From NCBI GenBank assembly GCA_032717465.1, contig JAVRFU010003718.1, forward strand, positions 225,556-289,555: a DNA stretch of 64,000 bases, in the 5' to 3' direction. The stretch comes from Coenobita brevimanus. Its lineage: Eukaryota > Arthropoda > Malacostraca > Decapoda > Coenobitidae. A program made the translations under genes and the position numbers. Under the pieces are notes generated by a model. The model saw nothing but the letters and a program-made list of their open reading frames with translations, was not told the origin of the DNA and made no database searches. Position 1 is the first letter of the stretch. Every line of letters begins with the position of its first letter. Below are positions 39,189 through 48,679 of the stretch, piece by piece.

Positions 39189-40937
39189 TCAATCCCGTTT
39201 GGGGTGGCCACAAACAAATCGCCTCCAAGTCGCCCTGTCCCCCGCCATTTCACTCCCCTGCTCCCAGCTCACACCCCCCTCTCTCATATACCTCTCCACC
39301 CCATCCCTCCATCTCATCCTCGGCCTCCCCCTCCCTCTTTCCCCCTCCACCTCACTCACATACACTCTCTTCGTCAGTCTTTCACCCTCCATCCTCTCCA
39401 CATGGCCAAACCACCTCAGTGTGTTCCTCATAACGCTTCCTATCACATCCACATCAACACCACAACGCTCCTTTATATCCTCATTCGTCAGCCTGTCTCT
39501 CCATGTGACTCCACAGGCTCCTCTTAAATAACTCATTTCCACTGCTCTCACTCTTGACTTGTGTCCTTCCAACAACGTCCAAGCTTCACTTCCGTACGTT
39601 AGAGTTGGTATCACAATACTGTCATGTAGTAACTTTTTCACTTCCATGCTCACTTCCCTGTTTCTTATCACTGCTTTCAAGGAACCAGCAACCTTTCTTC
39701 CCTGCTGTACCCTTTCAAGCACTTCACCCTCCAAACCTCCATCCTTACTCATCACACTACCCAAGTACTTAAACGTACTCACATTTTCCAATTCCTCACC
39801 ATCCAACCTCGCTGTACATTCACTGACTTCACCTCTCTCAAAGACCATCACTTTACTCTTCCCTACATTCACCTTTAGATTCCGTTTCTTACACACTCTC
39901 TCAAACTCATCCACCAAGCCTTGCAGCTCCCCTTCGTCTTCACTCAACAACACAGTATCATCTGCAAACAACAGTACTGGGAGTTTCCAAACACTATCCT
40001 CTCTCACCATGGCCACTCCAACATCCACCACCCTACCTTGTACCTCTTTTATTACCCCATCAATGTACAGATTGAACAACCATGGAGACATGACACATCC
40101 CTGTTTCAACCCAACCTTCAAAGTGAAAAATTCACTTAGTTCACCATCCACACGCACTGCAGCCTTCGCACCATCGTACATAGTCTTCACAGCATTCAAC
40201 AACTTTCCATCTACTCCATATATTCTTAACACTTTCCACAATCCTTGTCTATCCACCCTGTCATATGCTTTCTCCAAATCCATGAAAGCCGCATACAACT
40301 TCTTTCCCTTCTCTAGAAACTTTTCCACTAAAGATCTGAGAATGAATATCTGATCTACACAACCTCTTCCCTTCCTAAAGCCTCCCTGTTCTTCTCCAAC
40401 TAATTTCTCTGTTCTTTCTCTAACTCTGTCAATAAGTATCCTACCATACACTTTTCCTATTATACTAAGAAGACAAATGCCCCTATGATTACCACACACT
40501 TCTTTTTCCCCTTTTCCTTTGTACAAGGGAATAATTATACCTGACTTCCAATCCTCCGGGACTCTACCTTCCTCCCAGGCCAATCTGCACATCTTCCACA
40601 TCCATTCTACTACTATCTCTCCCCCATGCTTCAGCATTTCACCACACACTCCATCAATTCCTGGGGCTTTCCCTAATTTAACTTTCTTCATTGCTTCCAC
40701 AACTTCTATCCTACTGATTTCTTCCTGTCTTCTCACCTCCCTCCTTCTCCCAGCCATTCCCCAGCCACTTATACTCGCATTACTTCCATCCTCTACGTTC
40801 AACAATTCCTTAAAGTGTTCTCTCCATCTGCTCACTTTTTCTCCCTTCTCCACTAGTAATCTACCATTTTTATCTTTCACTCCCCTGCTAACTTCACTTC
40901 CACCCTGTCTTACTCTTTTCACCTCTCTCCAGAACAT
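39189..40937 (-). CDS. Reverse transcriptase of a non-LTR retrotransposon (RTE-like)
   Basis: Open frame of 582 residues, uninterrupted. Visible reverse transcriptase landmarks: GKAPGIDGV (89-97), IIIPLYKGKG (134-143), motif A FMDLEKAYD (218-226), motif B LKQGCVMSP (277-285) and motif C FADD (324-327). They are followed by a KYLGSV segment and the C-terminal DRLTNEDI, RWFGHVERM and GRPRMRW blocks common in RTE-like and related arthropod elements, and it ends GHPKRD. It would copy the element's RNA at a nicked target. No apurinic endonuclease domain is present, because the copy is 5' truncated. The first residues before MFWREVKRV are in another frame (next entry). Since the domain is intact, the insertion is probably fairly young. 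Confidence 0.88.
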   Translation of the reverse strand: MFWREVKRVRQGGSEVSRGVKDKNGRLLVEKGEKVSRWREHFKELLNVEDGSNASISGWGMAGRRREVRRQEEISRIEVVEAMKKVKLGKAPGIDGVCGEMLKHGGEIVVEWMWKMCRLAWEEGRVPEDWKSGIIIPLYKGKGEKEVCGNHRGICLLSIIGKVYGRILIDRVRERTEKLVGEEQGGFRKGRGCVDQIFILRSLVEKFLEKGKKLYAAFMDLEKAYDRVDRQGLWKVLRIYGVDGKLLNAVKTMYDGAKAAVRVDGELSEFFTLKVGLKQGCVMSPWLFNLYIDGVIKEVQGRVVDVGVAMVREDSVWKLPVLLFADDTVLLSEDEGELQGLVDEFERVCKKRNLKVNVGKSKVMVFERGEVSECTARLDGEELENVSTFKYLGSVMSKDGGLEGEVLERVQQGRKVAGSLKAVIRNREVSMEVKKLLHDSIVIPTLTYGSEAWTLLEGHKSRVRAVEMSYLRGACGVTWRDRLTNEDIKERCGVDVDVIGSVMRNTLRWFGHVERMEGERLTKRVYVSEVEGERGRGRPRMRWRDGVERYMREGGVSWEQGSEMAGDRATWRRFVCGHPKRD

Positions 40938-41043
40938 TTTCTTAGTCCCTCCACTTTACACTCAAATTTCTTCCAAATTCCTCATCCACTCTCTTCTTAC
41001 TCTCTCTTACTAATCTTTTCACCTCTCTCTTTCTTTCTACATA
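40938..41043 (-). pseudogene. Frameshifted N-terminal remnant of the same retrotransposon
   Basis: On the minus strand a second frame reads YVERKREVKR, ESKKRVDEEF and NLSVKWRD and stops near 40942. The related copy at 56449-56988 has the same series running in one frame straight into the segment that here opens the 582-residue frame (WRECKKMFLTEVKRV there, MFWREVKRV here). A small indel near 40940 has therefore split this copy. The break at about 41040 is the 5' truncation point. Confidence 0.65.
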
Positions 41044-41702
41044 TATATAACTGGTCCCAAGAGAGCTGGCACTAGTCATCTTGTGTGCCGTATGTCTGGC
41101 AGAAATGTAGCAGTTCTCAATAAGAGAATGATGCAACTGAGGGAATGCATTCCCAACTGCTTTAGCCGTAAGCCACGCACATTCGGTGAACTTGCTTACT
41201 TCAAGGCAACTGAGGTGCGACAGCTGCAACTGTATACCGGCAAGATTGTATTTAAGGGGTTAATGGCTACAGACCGGCACTACCAGCATCTTGTCACTTA
41301 CAATTGTGCAAGTGCCCTCCTTAGATGAAAGGACTGCCCGACCATACAGTGAGTTTTGCCATTTGTTAATGAAGTTATTTGTTGATGGCTGCCAAGAACT
41401 TTATGGAAATTCATTCATGGTCTATAATGTCCATGCACAGCTTCACTTCCCAGCAGTTGCCAGTGTGCATGGTAGTGTGGACAGTGTCAGCACTTATTCT
41501 TTTGAAAGTAAACTAGGAGAACTGAAGAAGATGGTGAAGTCAAGTCATCAACCTATCCTCTCACTGGTCAAGGGAATCCAGCGAAAGCAGGCTGCAGAGT
41601 CTGAAGTAGATGATCATGTCAAACCATCATATATCTACTCCCAGCCTCCCAACAACATCTACATAAATATTGAAACAGGCCAGTGTTACCAAGTGACTAA
41701 TG
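41044..41702 (+). pseudogene. Transposase, middle part, with a frameshift near 41325
   Basis: Continues the transposase interrupted at 39160: ITGPKRAG, then a basic stretch and a GELAYFKATEVRQ segment in one frame up to a TGA at 41326-41328. From about 41327 the homology continues in the next frame (DERTARPYSEF, then YNVHAQLHF and a SFESKLGELKKMVKS block). In related proteins these two stretches are continuous, so a single-base indel near 41325 is the simplest cause. The YNVH..LH and F(E)..LG.LK blocks are typical of the C-terminal half of this family. At 41702 the frame is split by the hAT insertion; its last codons are GTG ACT AAT plus G, which join in frame to the sequence after 44518. Confidence 0.75.
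41695..41702. repeat. Left target-site duplication of the hAT element
   Basis: GACTAATG directly before the left terminal repeat; the identical octamer follows the right terminal repeat at 44511-44518. Confidence 0.9.
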
Positions 41703-41717
41703 CAGTGATTCCCAACC
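41703..41717 (+). repeat. Left terminal inverted repeat of the hAT element
   Basis: CAGTGATTCCCAACC, exact reverse complement of 44496-44510. Directly inside it lies the palindrome GGGTTCCGCGGAACCC (41719-41734). Confidence 0.92.
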
Positions 41718-42185
41718 GGGGTTCCGCGGAACCCTGGGGTTCCGCCTACCATCACCAGGGGTTCCGCGAGAAACCCGTAAAATATTGATGTGCTATTACA
41801 AAATGACTGTGATCTTAATTCATAATTCCTACTCAACAACACGTTACAAACACTTTCAAGACACCAACATACTCGTACGTGTCAGGTGGTACCATGTATA
41901 TAGTCATGAGAGCAAATAATATGCGTACAACTAAGAAAAAAAAAAAAGATAGCGTCATTGCTGGTGCGGGATACACCCTTCATTCCTACCCCGCAAGTTT
42001 GGCGACACGGGGGTTGGGTAGGAGGGAGACTCAACCCGTACGAGTACTATACGTGTCACGAGCCCCAGTCCAGCCGTTCACACATCTTCCTTCAGTCAGT
42101 TTTGAGCAGCGCAACCGAGTGAAACGTTGTGTTAATTAAGCTCACCACTTAAGATTAGTTTGACACGGATTTTAAAGACTGAAGC

Positions 42186-44051
42186 ATGTTGAAATATTTG
42201 AAAAGAAAGCATGTCAGTGGAGAGGAGGACAGTGACGAAGAATCACAAATACCACAGCCAAGTACGAGTAAAGGAAAAGTGAGTCATGTTAAAAAAAGTC
42301 GCCTTTACAATGACAGTTATCTGGCCATTGGCTTTACATGGACTGGAGAAGAAAACTGTCCACTTCCTTTGTGCATTGTTTGTGGGAAAAAGCTCGCTAA
42401 CACAGCTATGGCCCCAGCCAAGTTAAAGCGACACTTCACTACTAATCACAGCCACTTGTCAAATAAAACTGTGGATTATTTTCGAAGGCTCTTGGATTCA
42501 CAGCAGAAACAAAGAAAAGTTTTTGAAAAGAAGGTAACCATCAGTGATAAGGCACAAGAAGCAAGCTATTTAGTGGCTGAGCTAGTTGCCAAGAAAATGA
42601 AAAGTCACACTTTTGCAGAAAGCCTAATAATGCCTGCTTGCAAAATAATTGTGAAAACAATGCTAGGTGAAGAAGCTGAAAGTGAAATAAGCAAGGTTCC
42701 TGTTTCTGATAATACAACCAGTAGGCGTGTGGATGACCTGTCCAACAATATTTCTGGTATTTTGTCTGAAATACTGCAAAATAACAACTTTGCTCTCCAA
42801 GTAGATGAGACAACTGATATAACTGGTAAAGCTCAGCTGCTGGCATTTGTGCGATTTGAAAATGAAGGTGAAATAATGGAAAATTATTTTTGCTGTAAAG
42901 AACTGCCAGAAACTACCAAAGGCCACGACATTTTCAACATCTTGTCTTCTTACCTGGAATCTTGTGGTTTGTCATGGAACCGATGCGTTGGGATCTGCAC
43001 TGATGGTATGGTTGGCTCAGTACAAGGCTTTGTATCACGCGTGAAAGAAAAAAACCCTGAAGTCATAACAACTCACTGCTTTCTCCACCGAGAAGTTCTG
43101 GTTTCAAAAACTATTGGGGATGATTTAAAACAAGTCCTTGATACAACTGTGAACATGGTCAACTTCATAAAGCAGCGCCCTCTGAAGTCTCGCATGTTTG
43201 CAAGGTTGTGTGAAAACATGCAAAAAGATCACGTGACACTTCTCCTGCACACTGAGTCTCGATGGCTTTCAAGAGGTAAAGTTTTGACAAGGGTATTCGA
43301 GCTAAGACAGGAACTGCTGCTTTTCTTCAAAGAGAATAATAAAGCCAGTTTCTGTGAATGTCTTGAATCTACAAACTGGCAAATGAAACTAGCATATTTA
43401 GCAGATATTTATCAGCATTTAAATAACTTGAACACCAGCATGCAGGGTGTGAAGGAAAACATTCTGACTTCAACAGACAAGCTTCTTGCATTTAAGAATA
43501 AACTCGCTGTTTGGAAAAAGCACCTTTCAAGAGGAAACATCGAAATGTTTCCACTCCTACTTCAAGTCCAAACTCAGACTGAATATGAAAATGTCATTCC
43601 ATTAATTACAAGTCATTTGGAATCACTGTCAGAAAAGCTTCATAAATACTTCCCCTCCTTGTCATCAGATACGTATGACTGGGTGAGAAACCCCTTCACT
43701 GAGTTCTCACCAAGTACAGAAAACGTACTTGGTCTGCAAGAAGAGGAAGAACTGAGTGAACTACAATGCGATCGAACTTTGAAAATGAAATTTAATGAAG
43801 TATCACTTGACAAGTTTTGGATTTCAGCAAAGCAGGAGTACCCTGTCATCTCAGGGAAAGCATTGGATGTTTTACTCCAGTTTTCAACTTCTTACCTCTG
43901 TGAACAAGCTTTCTCATGCCTGACCGTCATTAAAAGCAAATCAAGAAATCGTCTTCTGTCTGTCGAGGAAGAACTGCGCGTGTGTCTATCAAAAATTCGG
44001 CCAAGAATTTCACAGATAAGCAAAGAGAAACAAGCCCAAGTGTCACACTGA
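42186..44051 (+). CDS. hAT transposase (BED zinc finger, ZBED5/SCAND3-like)
   Basis: 621 residues, uninterrupted, single exon. An acidic and basic N-terminus is followed by a BED-type zinc finger with C63, C66, H83 and H88. The catalytic core shows VDETTDI (D207 the likely first acidic residue), CTDG (D273 the second) and CEQAFS (E573 the third, in the C-terminal dimerisation region that usually reads ER.FS). The ATG at 42186 is the first in frame and lies about 480 bp inside the left terminus, leaving room for a promoter. The protein would bind the GGGGTTCC-rich ends and cut and paste the element. The full length, intact triad and perfect termini suggest a recent insertion that may still be active. 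Similarity to vertebrate ZBED5/SCAND3 proteins is from memory; those are themselves domesticated hAT transposases. Confidence 0.9.
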   Translation: MLKYLKRKHVSGEEDSDEESQIPQPSTSKGKVSHVKKSRLYNDSYLAIGFTWTGEENCPLPLCIVCGKKLANTAMAPAKLKRHFTTNHSHLSNKTVDYFRRLLDSQQKQRKVFEKKVTISDKAQEASYLVAELVAKKMKSHTFAESLIMPACKIIVKTMLGEEAESEISKVPVSDNTTSRRVDDLSNNISGILSEILQNNNFALQVDETTDITGKAQLLAFVRFENEGEIMENYFCCKELPETTKGHDIFNILSSYLESCGLSWNRCVGICTDGMVGSVQGFVSRVKEKNPEVITTHCFLHREVLVSKTIGDDLKQVLDTTVNMVNFIKQRPLKSRMFARLCENMQKDHVTLLLHTESRWLSRGKVLTRVFELRQELLLFFKENNKASFCECLESTNWQMKLAYLADIYQHLNNLNTSMQGVKENILTSTDKLLAFKNKLAVWKKHLSRGNIEMFPLLLQVQTQTEYENVIPLITSHLESLSEKLHKYFPSLSSDTYDWVRNPFTEFSPSTENVLGLQEEEELSELQCDRTLKMKFNEVSLDKFWISAKQEYPVISGKALDVLLQFSTSYLCEQAFSCLTVIKSKSRNRLLSVEEELRVCLSKIRPRISQISKEKQAQVSH

Positions 44052-44495
44052 AGGTAAGTAAGTTTTAACATTATTGACGTATTAGTGTGAACTCTCTTGT
44101 GATGTAATTGCAGATTTCACATGATGTTGCTCAAGAATTTTTCTTAAAAAAAAAAAACTTTTTATATATATACCTCGCTTGTTTTACCCTTCATGCAGGG
44201 TTTGGCGTAGACCATTTCTGGTCTTTCATAGGAAGCACACAATACACACACACGGGGTGGCATGGCTGTTGGCCTTCCGCTCCCGTAACACCACGTACAC
44301 ATACAGGAGGGTAGGATTCCCTCCAGCTTCTGCCGGATTATGAGGTCACAACTTCTCGATTTACGTCCCGTACCTATTCTCTGTTAGGTGAACAGGGGTT
44401 ACTGCGCTTAAGAAGACACCCGTATATTAGTATACCATATATAGGGGTTCCGTGGAATAGGAAAAATTATTACAGGGGTTCCTCCAAGGTGTAAA
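44052..44495 (+). other. 3' untranslated part of the hAT element
   Basis: No gene. Holds an A-run (44146-44157), a short TA tract and two GGGGTTCC motifs before the right terminus. No canonical AATAAA was seen. Confidence 0.6.
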
Positions 44496-44510
44496 GGTTG
44501 GGAATCACTG
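44496..44510 (-). repeat. Right terminal inverted repeat of the hAT element
   Basis: GGTTGGGAATCACTG, the exact reverse complement of the left terminus, followed by the second copy of the target duplication (44511-44518). Confidence 0.92.
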
Positions 44511-44518
44511 GACTAATG

Positions 44519-44802
44519 TCAGAGGTGAGAGAGTGCTGTGCATTGAGTTCCTTGAGACTGGCCCATTCTATACCAAACCTATTGATTCCAGAGAGAGTGG
44601 TTGTTACCGTGTGCATTCAGACAAATACCAGTATGTCACAGTGGCTGCAACTAACATCAGGAAATTTAGAAGGGGAATGAAAATTGACTTGTGGAAGCTA
44701 GAGGGGATGGATATGCCAGACAATGAAAATATATCCATACTGATGTCAATGCTTCATGACCTAGAAACTACTTTGTATGATACTAGGTACCATAATTGTT
44801 AA
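44519..44802 (+). pseudogene. Transposase, C-terminal part
   Basis: With one copy of the hAT target duplication removed, the codon begun at 41702 continues here as GTC AGA GGT. The frame then runs through GERVLCIEF, GPFYTKP and SGCYRVHSDKY to a TAA at 44800-44802. Sequence, frame and orientation all agree with the C-terminus of the broken transposase at 38291 and 41044. Conserved aromatic residues in CYRVHSDKYQYV and the short acidic tail are visible; no catalytic motif lies here. Counting the three parts, the original protein was roughly 600 residues. Confidence 0.75.
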
Positions 44803-45270
44803 GCCTTAATGAAGACATATGAACAGATGAGAGAAAAAAAAAGATGAATATACAGGATATTTAAGATAGTGATGAGATTATTGAATGATGTATTACTGGT
44901 ATGAGAGACAATGAGAAGTTGAGAGTGGCAGATGTGTAATGAGGGAACTGTTTAAACTCTATAACAAGGCATGGCAACTAAGAAAAAGAGAAACTTACAT
45001 ATAAATTCAAAAAAAGTGTGTTATACTTCATGATGTGTATGGAAGTATGGGATCAGCTGCGCAAAAGTGGTGTGATCAGGCAAGGAAGGCCCAGTGTGAG
45101 TACTGTACTGTAGCTTACACCTTATATGCAGTAGAGACAGAGACCAATAAACAGCATTAATATTAGGCACTGACCATAACCAGTTCACCTACAAGTAATT
45201 TGATATACTGTATTTGTCTAAAACACATATATTTTAAAGATTTTTCATGTTTTTGTGCTTTTGTTGACAG
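44803..45270 (+). other. Spacer between transposase and the downstream gene
   Basis: No gene seen. Moderately AT-rich, with an AATAAA at 45146-45151 that could serve the transposase transcript. It ends in a good 3' splice site (ttgttgacag, 45261-45270), so at least one non-coding exon of the next gene must lie upstream. Confidence 0.5.
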
Positions 45271-45399
45271 CTAACCATCATGTCACAAAATGGAGAGGAC
45301 TCCTCGGCATCAGATGTCGAGCCTTCCTCCAAAAAGATGTGTGCCGTAAATTCCTCTACTCGTTGTCGCTTCTCTGTAGGGCAGTCTGATAAGGCACAG
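45271..45399 (+). CDS. Exon 1 (first coding exon), ATG at 45280
   Basis: Begins after the acceptor ttgttgacag; nine untranslated bases precede ATG at 45280. Forty codons, starting MSQNGEDSSASDVEPSSKK, an acidic serine-rich leader followed by a basic patch. Ends at a strong donor (cag|gtgagt) in phase 0. Confidence 0.7.
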
Positions 45400-45568
45400 G
45401 TGAGTATCATTGTAGCTTGGCTTATTTAAACATGGGTGAATGTTTTGAAATTCTTTAGGGTACACATACATATTTTTTCATGAAGTTCTTTCTGGATATT
45501 ATATCCATTCAGTGTCAGGTTCTGGAGTTATTACAGGATACTTTAATTCTTCCTGATCTTACATGCAG

Positions 45569-46106
45569 AAACGATGGGCTGTTTTTGACTTCACTAGTGA
45601 ACGCCCTGGTAGCCTGATGACTGTCCCGGCTTCATGGGTAAAGGCAGTCAAGAAGCCAGCAGAATATGGAAATAGCAGCAGGAATGTGAAGTCTACCTGT
45701 TGTTTTTGGCCTAGAAGAGGTTCTGCAGATGAAAAATCAATCCACAGATTGATACAACATTGTTCAGAACCAGATCATAAGAACTGGTTACCTCTTTCAG
45801 GGGTTCTCAAAGGCTTCTTCAAGAGTATAAAAGAAGCAGATGCCTTCATAGCTGAAAAACTTGGTACTCAAAGTACCGACACTGAAATGGAGCGCTTGGC
45901 AGCTTTGAGCAAAAAGGCAGCCCAACATATCAAGGATCAGAAGGCATGTGTGAGGGCCAGCTCTATATTAAAATCAGCAACAGGATCTACAGGAAAGTAT
46001 ATTAAATCTGGAACTACTCCATCAAATACAGCTATTTCCCCAAAAATGATAAATACTCCCACTCCAGTCACGAACACCCAGACTAGCTGCATCACATCCC
46101 CAGATG
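45569..46106 (+). CDS. Exon 2: N-terminal domain of the DUF4806-like protein
   Basis: Acceptor acatgcag at 45561-45568. Opens KRWAVFDFTSE, then VPASWVKAVKK and CCFWPRRG, and a K/R- and alanine-rich helical stretch (about ERLAALSKKAAQHIKDQKA), then a Ser/Thr/Pro-rich linker. The frame stays open to a stop at 46132. A donor at 46107 (gatg|gtgatt, phase 1) lets it join exon 3 as Asp-Ala; this donor is weaker than the others, so the exact end is the least certain junction. Confidence 0.65.
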
Positions 46107-46352
46107 GTGATTACCTAAATTTTACGTACTGATTTAATTAACAGTTTGACTGTGTTTTTGTTATTTGGTCACACGTTCAAATCATATACAGTACAGGTGT
46201 TTCCCCTAAAATGATAAATACTCCCACACCTGTCACCAACACCTACGGTAGACTAGCTGCATCACTTCCTCAGATGGTGAATGCCTAAATTTTACCTACT
46301 GGTTTAACTAACAGTTTGACTGTATTTTTGTTTTTTGGTTACACACTCAAAT
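46035..46352 (+). repeat. Tandem duplication of an exon end and intron start (~165 bp)
   Basis: About 150 bases from 46035 (tttccccaaaaatgataaat) recur from 46200 (tttcccctaaaatgataaat) with a spacing of 165 bp and scattered differences. The first copy contains the end of exon 2 and its donor; the second repeats the same donor region (cagatg|gtgaat) within the intron, so an alternative 3' end of the exon is conceivable. Confidence 0.75.
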
Positions 46353-46497
46353 GCATACCAAATGATTCATCAGGCAGTTACAATGATGGTAACACTTCAA
46401 CTAGTAACTAAGAGTAATGTTGGACTCCATTTTGACATTACGATATTTCATCAGTGTTTGTCAGAGGTGTAAAGTATTTCTTTTCGTTTTATTCTAG

Positions 46498-46599
46498 CCA
46501 TGCAAGCCACAGATGCAGTTGGTGAGACACTGCCAGCACAAGCAGATGAGATGGGAGCTGTTGGAGTCAGCGTGAGTTCAGCCATCTCCCTCCAGAGTG
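46498..46599 (+). CDS. Exon 3 (first copy of the duplicated 102-nt exon)
   Basis: Acceptor attctag, donor agtg|gtaata, phase 1 at both ends, 102 nt. Encodes a Gly/Ala-rich stretch containing TLPAQADEMGAVG. Nearly the same exon recurs at 47773-47874. Confidence 0.65.
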
Positions 46600-46752
46600 G
46601 TAATATATATATATATATTTTTTTTTAAGGGTGGGGGGGGTCACTTCATAATTTAATATGTGAAACTTGCAGCACCTGAAATGTGTAATAATGTAGCACT
46701 CTTGCTGGTCTTACTGGTGAATAATGGTTCGGTAATGCTGGAGTCTGTCCTG

Positions 46753-46800
<48 letters not shown>

Positions 46801-46803
<3 letters not shown>

Positions 46804-47285
46804 TAATCACTCCAATATCCGACGTAATAGAGCCATAGGTAGGTCCGGATATTGGTTCTGTCCGGATATTGGGCCCCAGCTTATGGACTTGTACTTATGG
46901 ACCCTAACTCAGAGAAACACCTATACAACTCCCTCTGGACATGCATAGCACCTATTTAAGACCCAAATCACACCAATAAGGCACATAAATGACTGAAATA
47001 ATTGCAAAAGAAACATAAAATGAGGGTTTAGAAGTAGGTTCATACAATAATTAACATTCTGGTGACTGGCTCCTGGACTGGTACTTATGGACCCTAACCT
47101 AGCCTAACTCAGAAAAACACCTTCCTACTGCACATGTATAGCTCCTAACACCCTATTCACACCAATAAAGGACATTAAAGAGTGAAATGAGGTAAGTATA
47201 GTATGGAAAAAAGTACAGTATGAAACATTCTTATGTCCGGATAGTGGGGATGTTCGGATATTGGGCATCCGGATATTAGAGTGAT

Positions 47286-47290
<5 letters not shown>
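46801..47290. mobile_element. Non-autonomous Tc1/mariner- or Tigger-like element
   Basis: About 490 bp. The left end CAGTAATCACTCCAATATCC and the right end (reverse complement TAGTAATCACTCTAATATCC) form an inverted repeat of about 20 bp with few mismatches, and the element sits within TA tracts, consistent with a TA target. Inside, a segment of about 115 bp (ggaccctaac, cacc, gcacctatttaag) occurs twice, about 46895-46995 and 47085-47190, and TCCGGATATTGG recurs near both ends. No protein-coding frame. pogo/Tigger relation is inferred from the style of the termini. Confidence 0.65.
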
Positions 47291-47357
<67 letters not shown>

Positions 47358-47396
47358 TTATATATGTATGTGTGTGTATATATGTATATACAAACA
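47291..47396. repeat. TA tract grading into TG and TATG repeats
   Basis: Pure TA to 47340, then TG (47341-47357), then imperfect TATG/TGTA to 47393. Confidence 0.9.
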
Positions 47397-47706
47397 TACT
47401 GATAGTCCTCGACTTATGACCAAGTTACGTTCCAACAGGCATGTTGTAATTCAAACTGGTAGTAACTCCTAAATACAATACAACCTCCAACCGAACATTG
47501 GATTTTTAACCATGTTAGGGCTAATAACTTCTCTGCTTGTGTGAAAATTTATGCTAAGTTCATCACTAAGCTGAAAATATCATTAGATTAAACTTTTAAA
47601 AATCAGGTTATTAATTCTGTGTCTTTACAGTGTAGAAATTTTTTGGAGATTGTAAGTGCATGTGGCCATAAGATGTATAGGTTGTTAGTCAAGGACAGTC
47701 TGTGTG
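47397..47706. mobile_element. Possible second degenerate inverted-repeat element
   Basis: The left end reads ACTGATAGTCCTCGACTTAT; the right end, reverse complemented from about 47706, reads GACTGTCCTTGACTAAC. The shared TAGTCCT.GACT pattern is like Tigger-type termini. Internal sequence is non-coding and AT-rich. The ends are imperfect, so this is tentative. Confidence 0.35.
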
Positions 47707-47772
47707 TGCGTATGTATTTGTGTGTGTGTGTTTGTGTGTCGGGTGTAAAACAATAAGAGTTTGTGCTTCCAG

Positions 47773-47874
47773 GTGCGCAGGCCAGAGATACAGTTGGGGA
47801 GGCACTGCCAGCACAAGCAGATGAGATGGGAGCTGTTGGAGGCAACTTGAGTTCAACCATCTCCCCACAAAATG
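47773..47874 (+). CDS. Exon 4 (second copy of the duplicated 102-nt exon)
   Basis: Acceptor tgcttccag, donor aatg|gtaatg, phase 1 at both ends, 102 nt. Shares ALPAQADEMGAVG and the flanking SS.IS pattern with exon 3. Because the exon is symmetrical, duplication keeps the frame and adds 34 residues. Confidence 0.65.
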
Positions 47875-48355
47875 GTAATGTTAAGGTTCTTTTTGCTTTC
47901 TTCGGGTTATTGTGACAACTTGCTCCACAAGAAGTTCCCAGATGAATAGCAGATGCTCACTTTTAACTTGATGCTGCAATAATAGCTTCTAAACTTCTAC
48001 TTCCTTAAATTTCTTTAAAGATGGGCTTTAGGATTGATAATGACATAATATCTTACACCCATAAAAATTTTAAATAGGCTTTACAATTGATAATGGCATC
48101 TCTTACACTCATAAAAATATCCAGCATCCTCCACGGATGCTGCAGTTCACTTTGTCATATTCTTATAAGAGTACCATACATGAAAACTGCATAGCTAGTT
48201 TTTTTCCCCTTCCTCTTCCGCTTATTACATTATCTACAAATAGTAAGAGATACATAGGCTAACTATTACATGCTAGAATTTTTTTTTCCCACTTGAGATG
48301 TCACCTCTAGAAAGTGGGATACAATACCTTACACTTATACTGTATATGCCCACAG

Positions 48356-48408
<53 letters not shown>

Positions 48409-48504
48409 GTAGGTTGGGGGCGCTCACCATCCATTCACTCAATGTGGTGCTGCGTTGGGTGTCTACCCAATTCTGTCTTCCTTCCTTCCTCTTCTGTCTT
48501 TATT

Positions 48505-48668
48505 TCCTTCATTCATTCCTCTTTCTTCTGCCTATGAGTGACTTTACACTCCCTCTTGTCTTTCTTACCTTCATTCATTCTTCTTCCTTCTGCCTACGGG
48601 TGACTTTACACTCCCTCGTCTTTCCTTCAGTCTTTCCTCTTCCTTCTGCCTATGGGTGATTCTACACT
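48505..48668. repeat. C/T-rich minisatellite, ~65-bp unit, about 2.5 copies
   Basis: The unit ccttcattcattcytctttc followed by ttctgcctatgagtgacttt and acactccctc recurs near 48505, 48570 and 48625 with small changes. Confidence 0.7.
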
Positions 48669-48679
48669 GAGTGACAAGC

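Larger units (their letters stand above)
39161..41043 (-). mobile_element. 5'-truncated non-LTR retrotransposon inserted in the transposase
   Basis: On the minus strand the element begins around the residues YVERKREVKR near 41040, runs through a reverse transcriptase frame, and ends in a short untranslated region and a tail of repeated ATAG units (39161-39179). Its 3' end lies within the codons after KKLL of the host transposase, and the host resumes at about 41044 with ITGPKRAG, so the insertion is clean. The 5' truncation, tetranucleotide tail and lack of terminal repeats fit a non-LTR element of RTE-like type. The target duplication cannot be fixed because both borders are TA-rich simple sequence. 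Confidence 0.8.
41703..44510 (+). mobile_element. Complete hAT-family DNA transposon
   Basis: 2808 bp bounded by perfect 15-bp terminal inverted repeats CAGTGATTCCCAACC (41703-41717) and its complement (44496-44510). It is flanked on both sides by the 8-bp duplication GACTAATG (41695-41702 and 44511-44518). An 8-bp duplication and a CAG(N)G terminus are hallmarks of hAT elements. Inside is one long intact transposase frame. Subterminal GGGGTTCC copies occur at 41718, 41736, 41758, 44444 and 44475 and include a 16-bp perfect palindrome at 41719-41734; these are candidate transposase-binding sites. Removing the element with one duplication copy restores the reading frame of the host transposase. 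Confidence 0.93.
46600..47772 (+). other. Intron 3, holding two non-autonomous elements and TA tracts
   Basis: Between the two duplicated exons. Contains a TA tract at 46754-46800, an inverted-repeat element at 46801-47290, a further TA/TG tract to about 47396 and a probable second element from 47397 to 47706. Confidence 0.6.

Noticed and set aside
39142..40353. Plus-strand open frames across the retrotransposon (up to 264 residues)
   Set aside because: They are antisense shadows of the minus-strand reverse transcriptase and have a composition (Ser/Pro/Leu/Thr) typical of such shadows.
46113..46132. Exon 2 continuing to its own stop as a short single-exon protein
   Set aside because: Possible, but a phase-compatible donor at 46107 and downstream exons with consistent phases and a total divisible by three support splicing.
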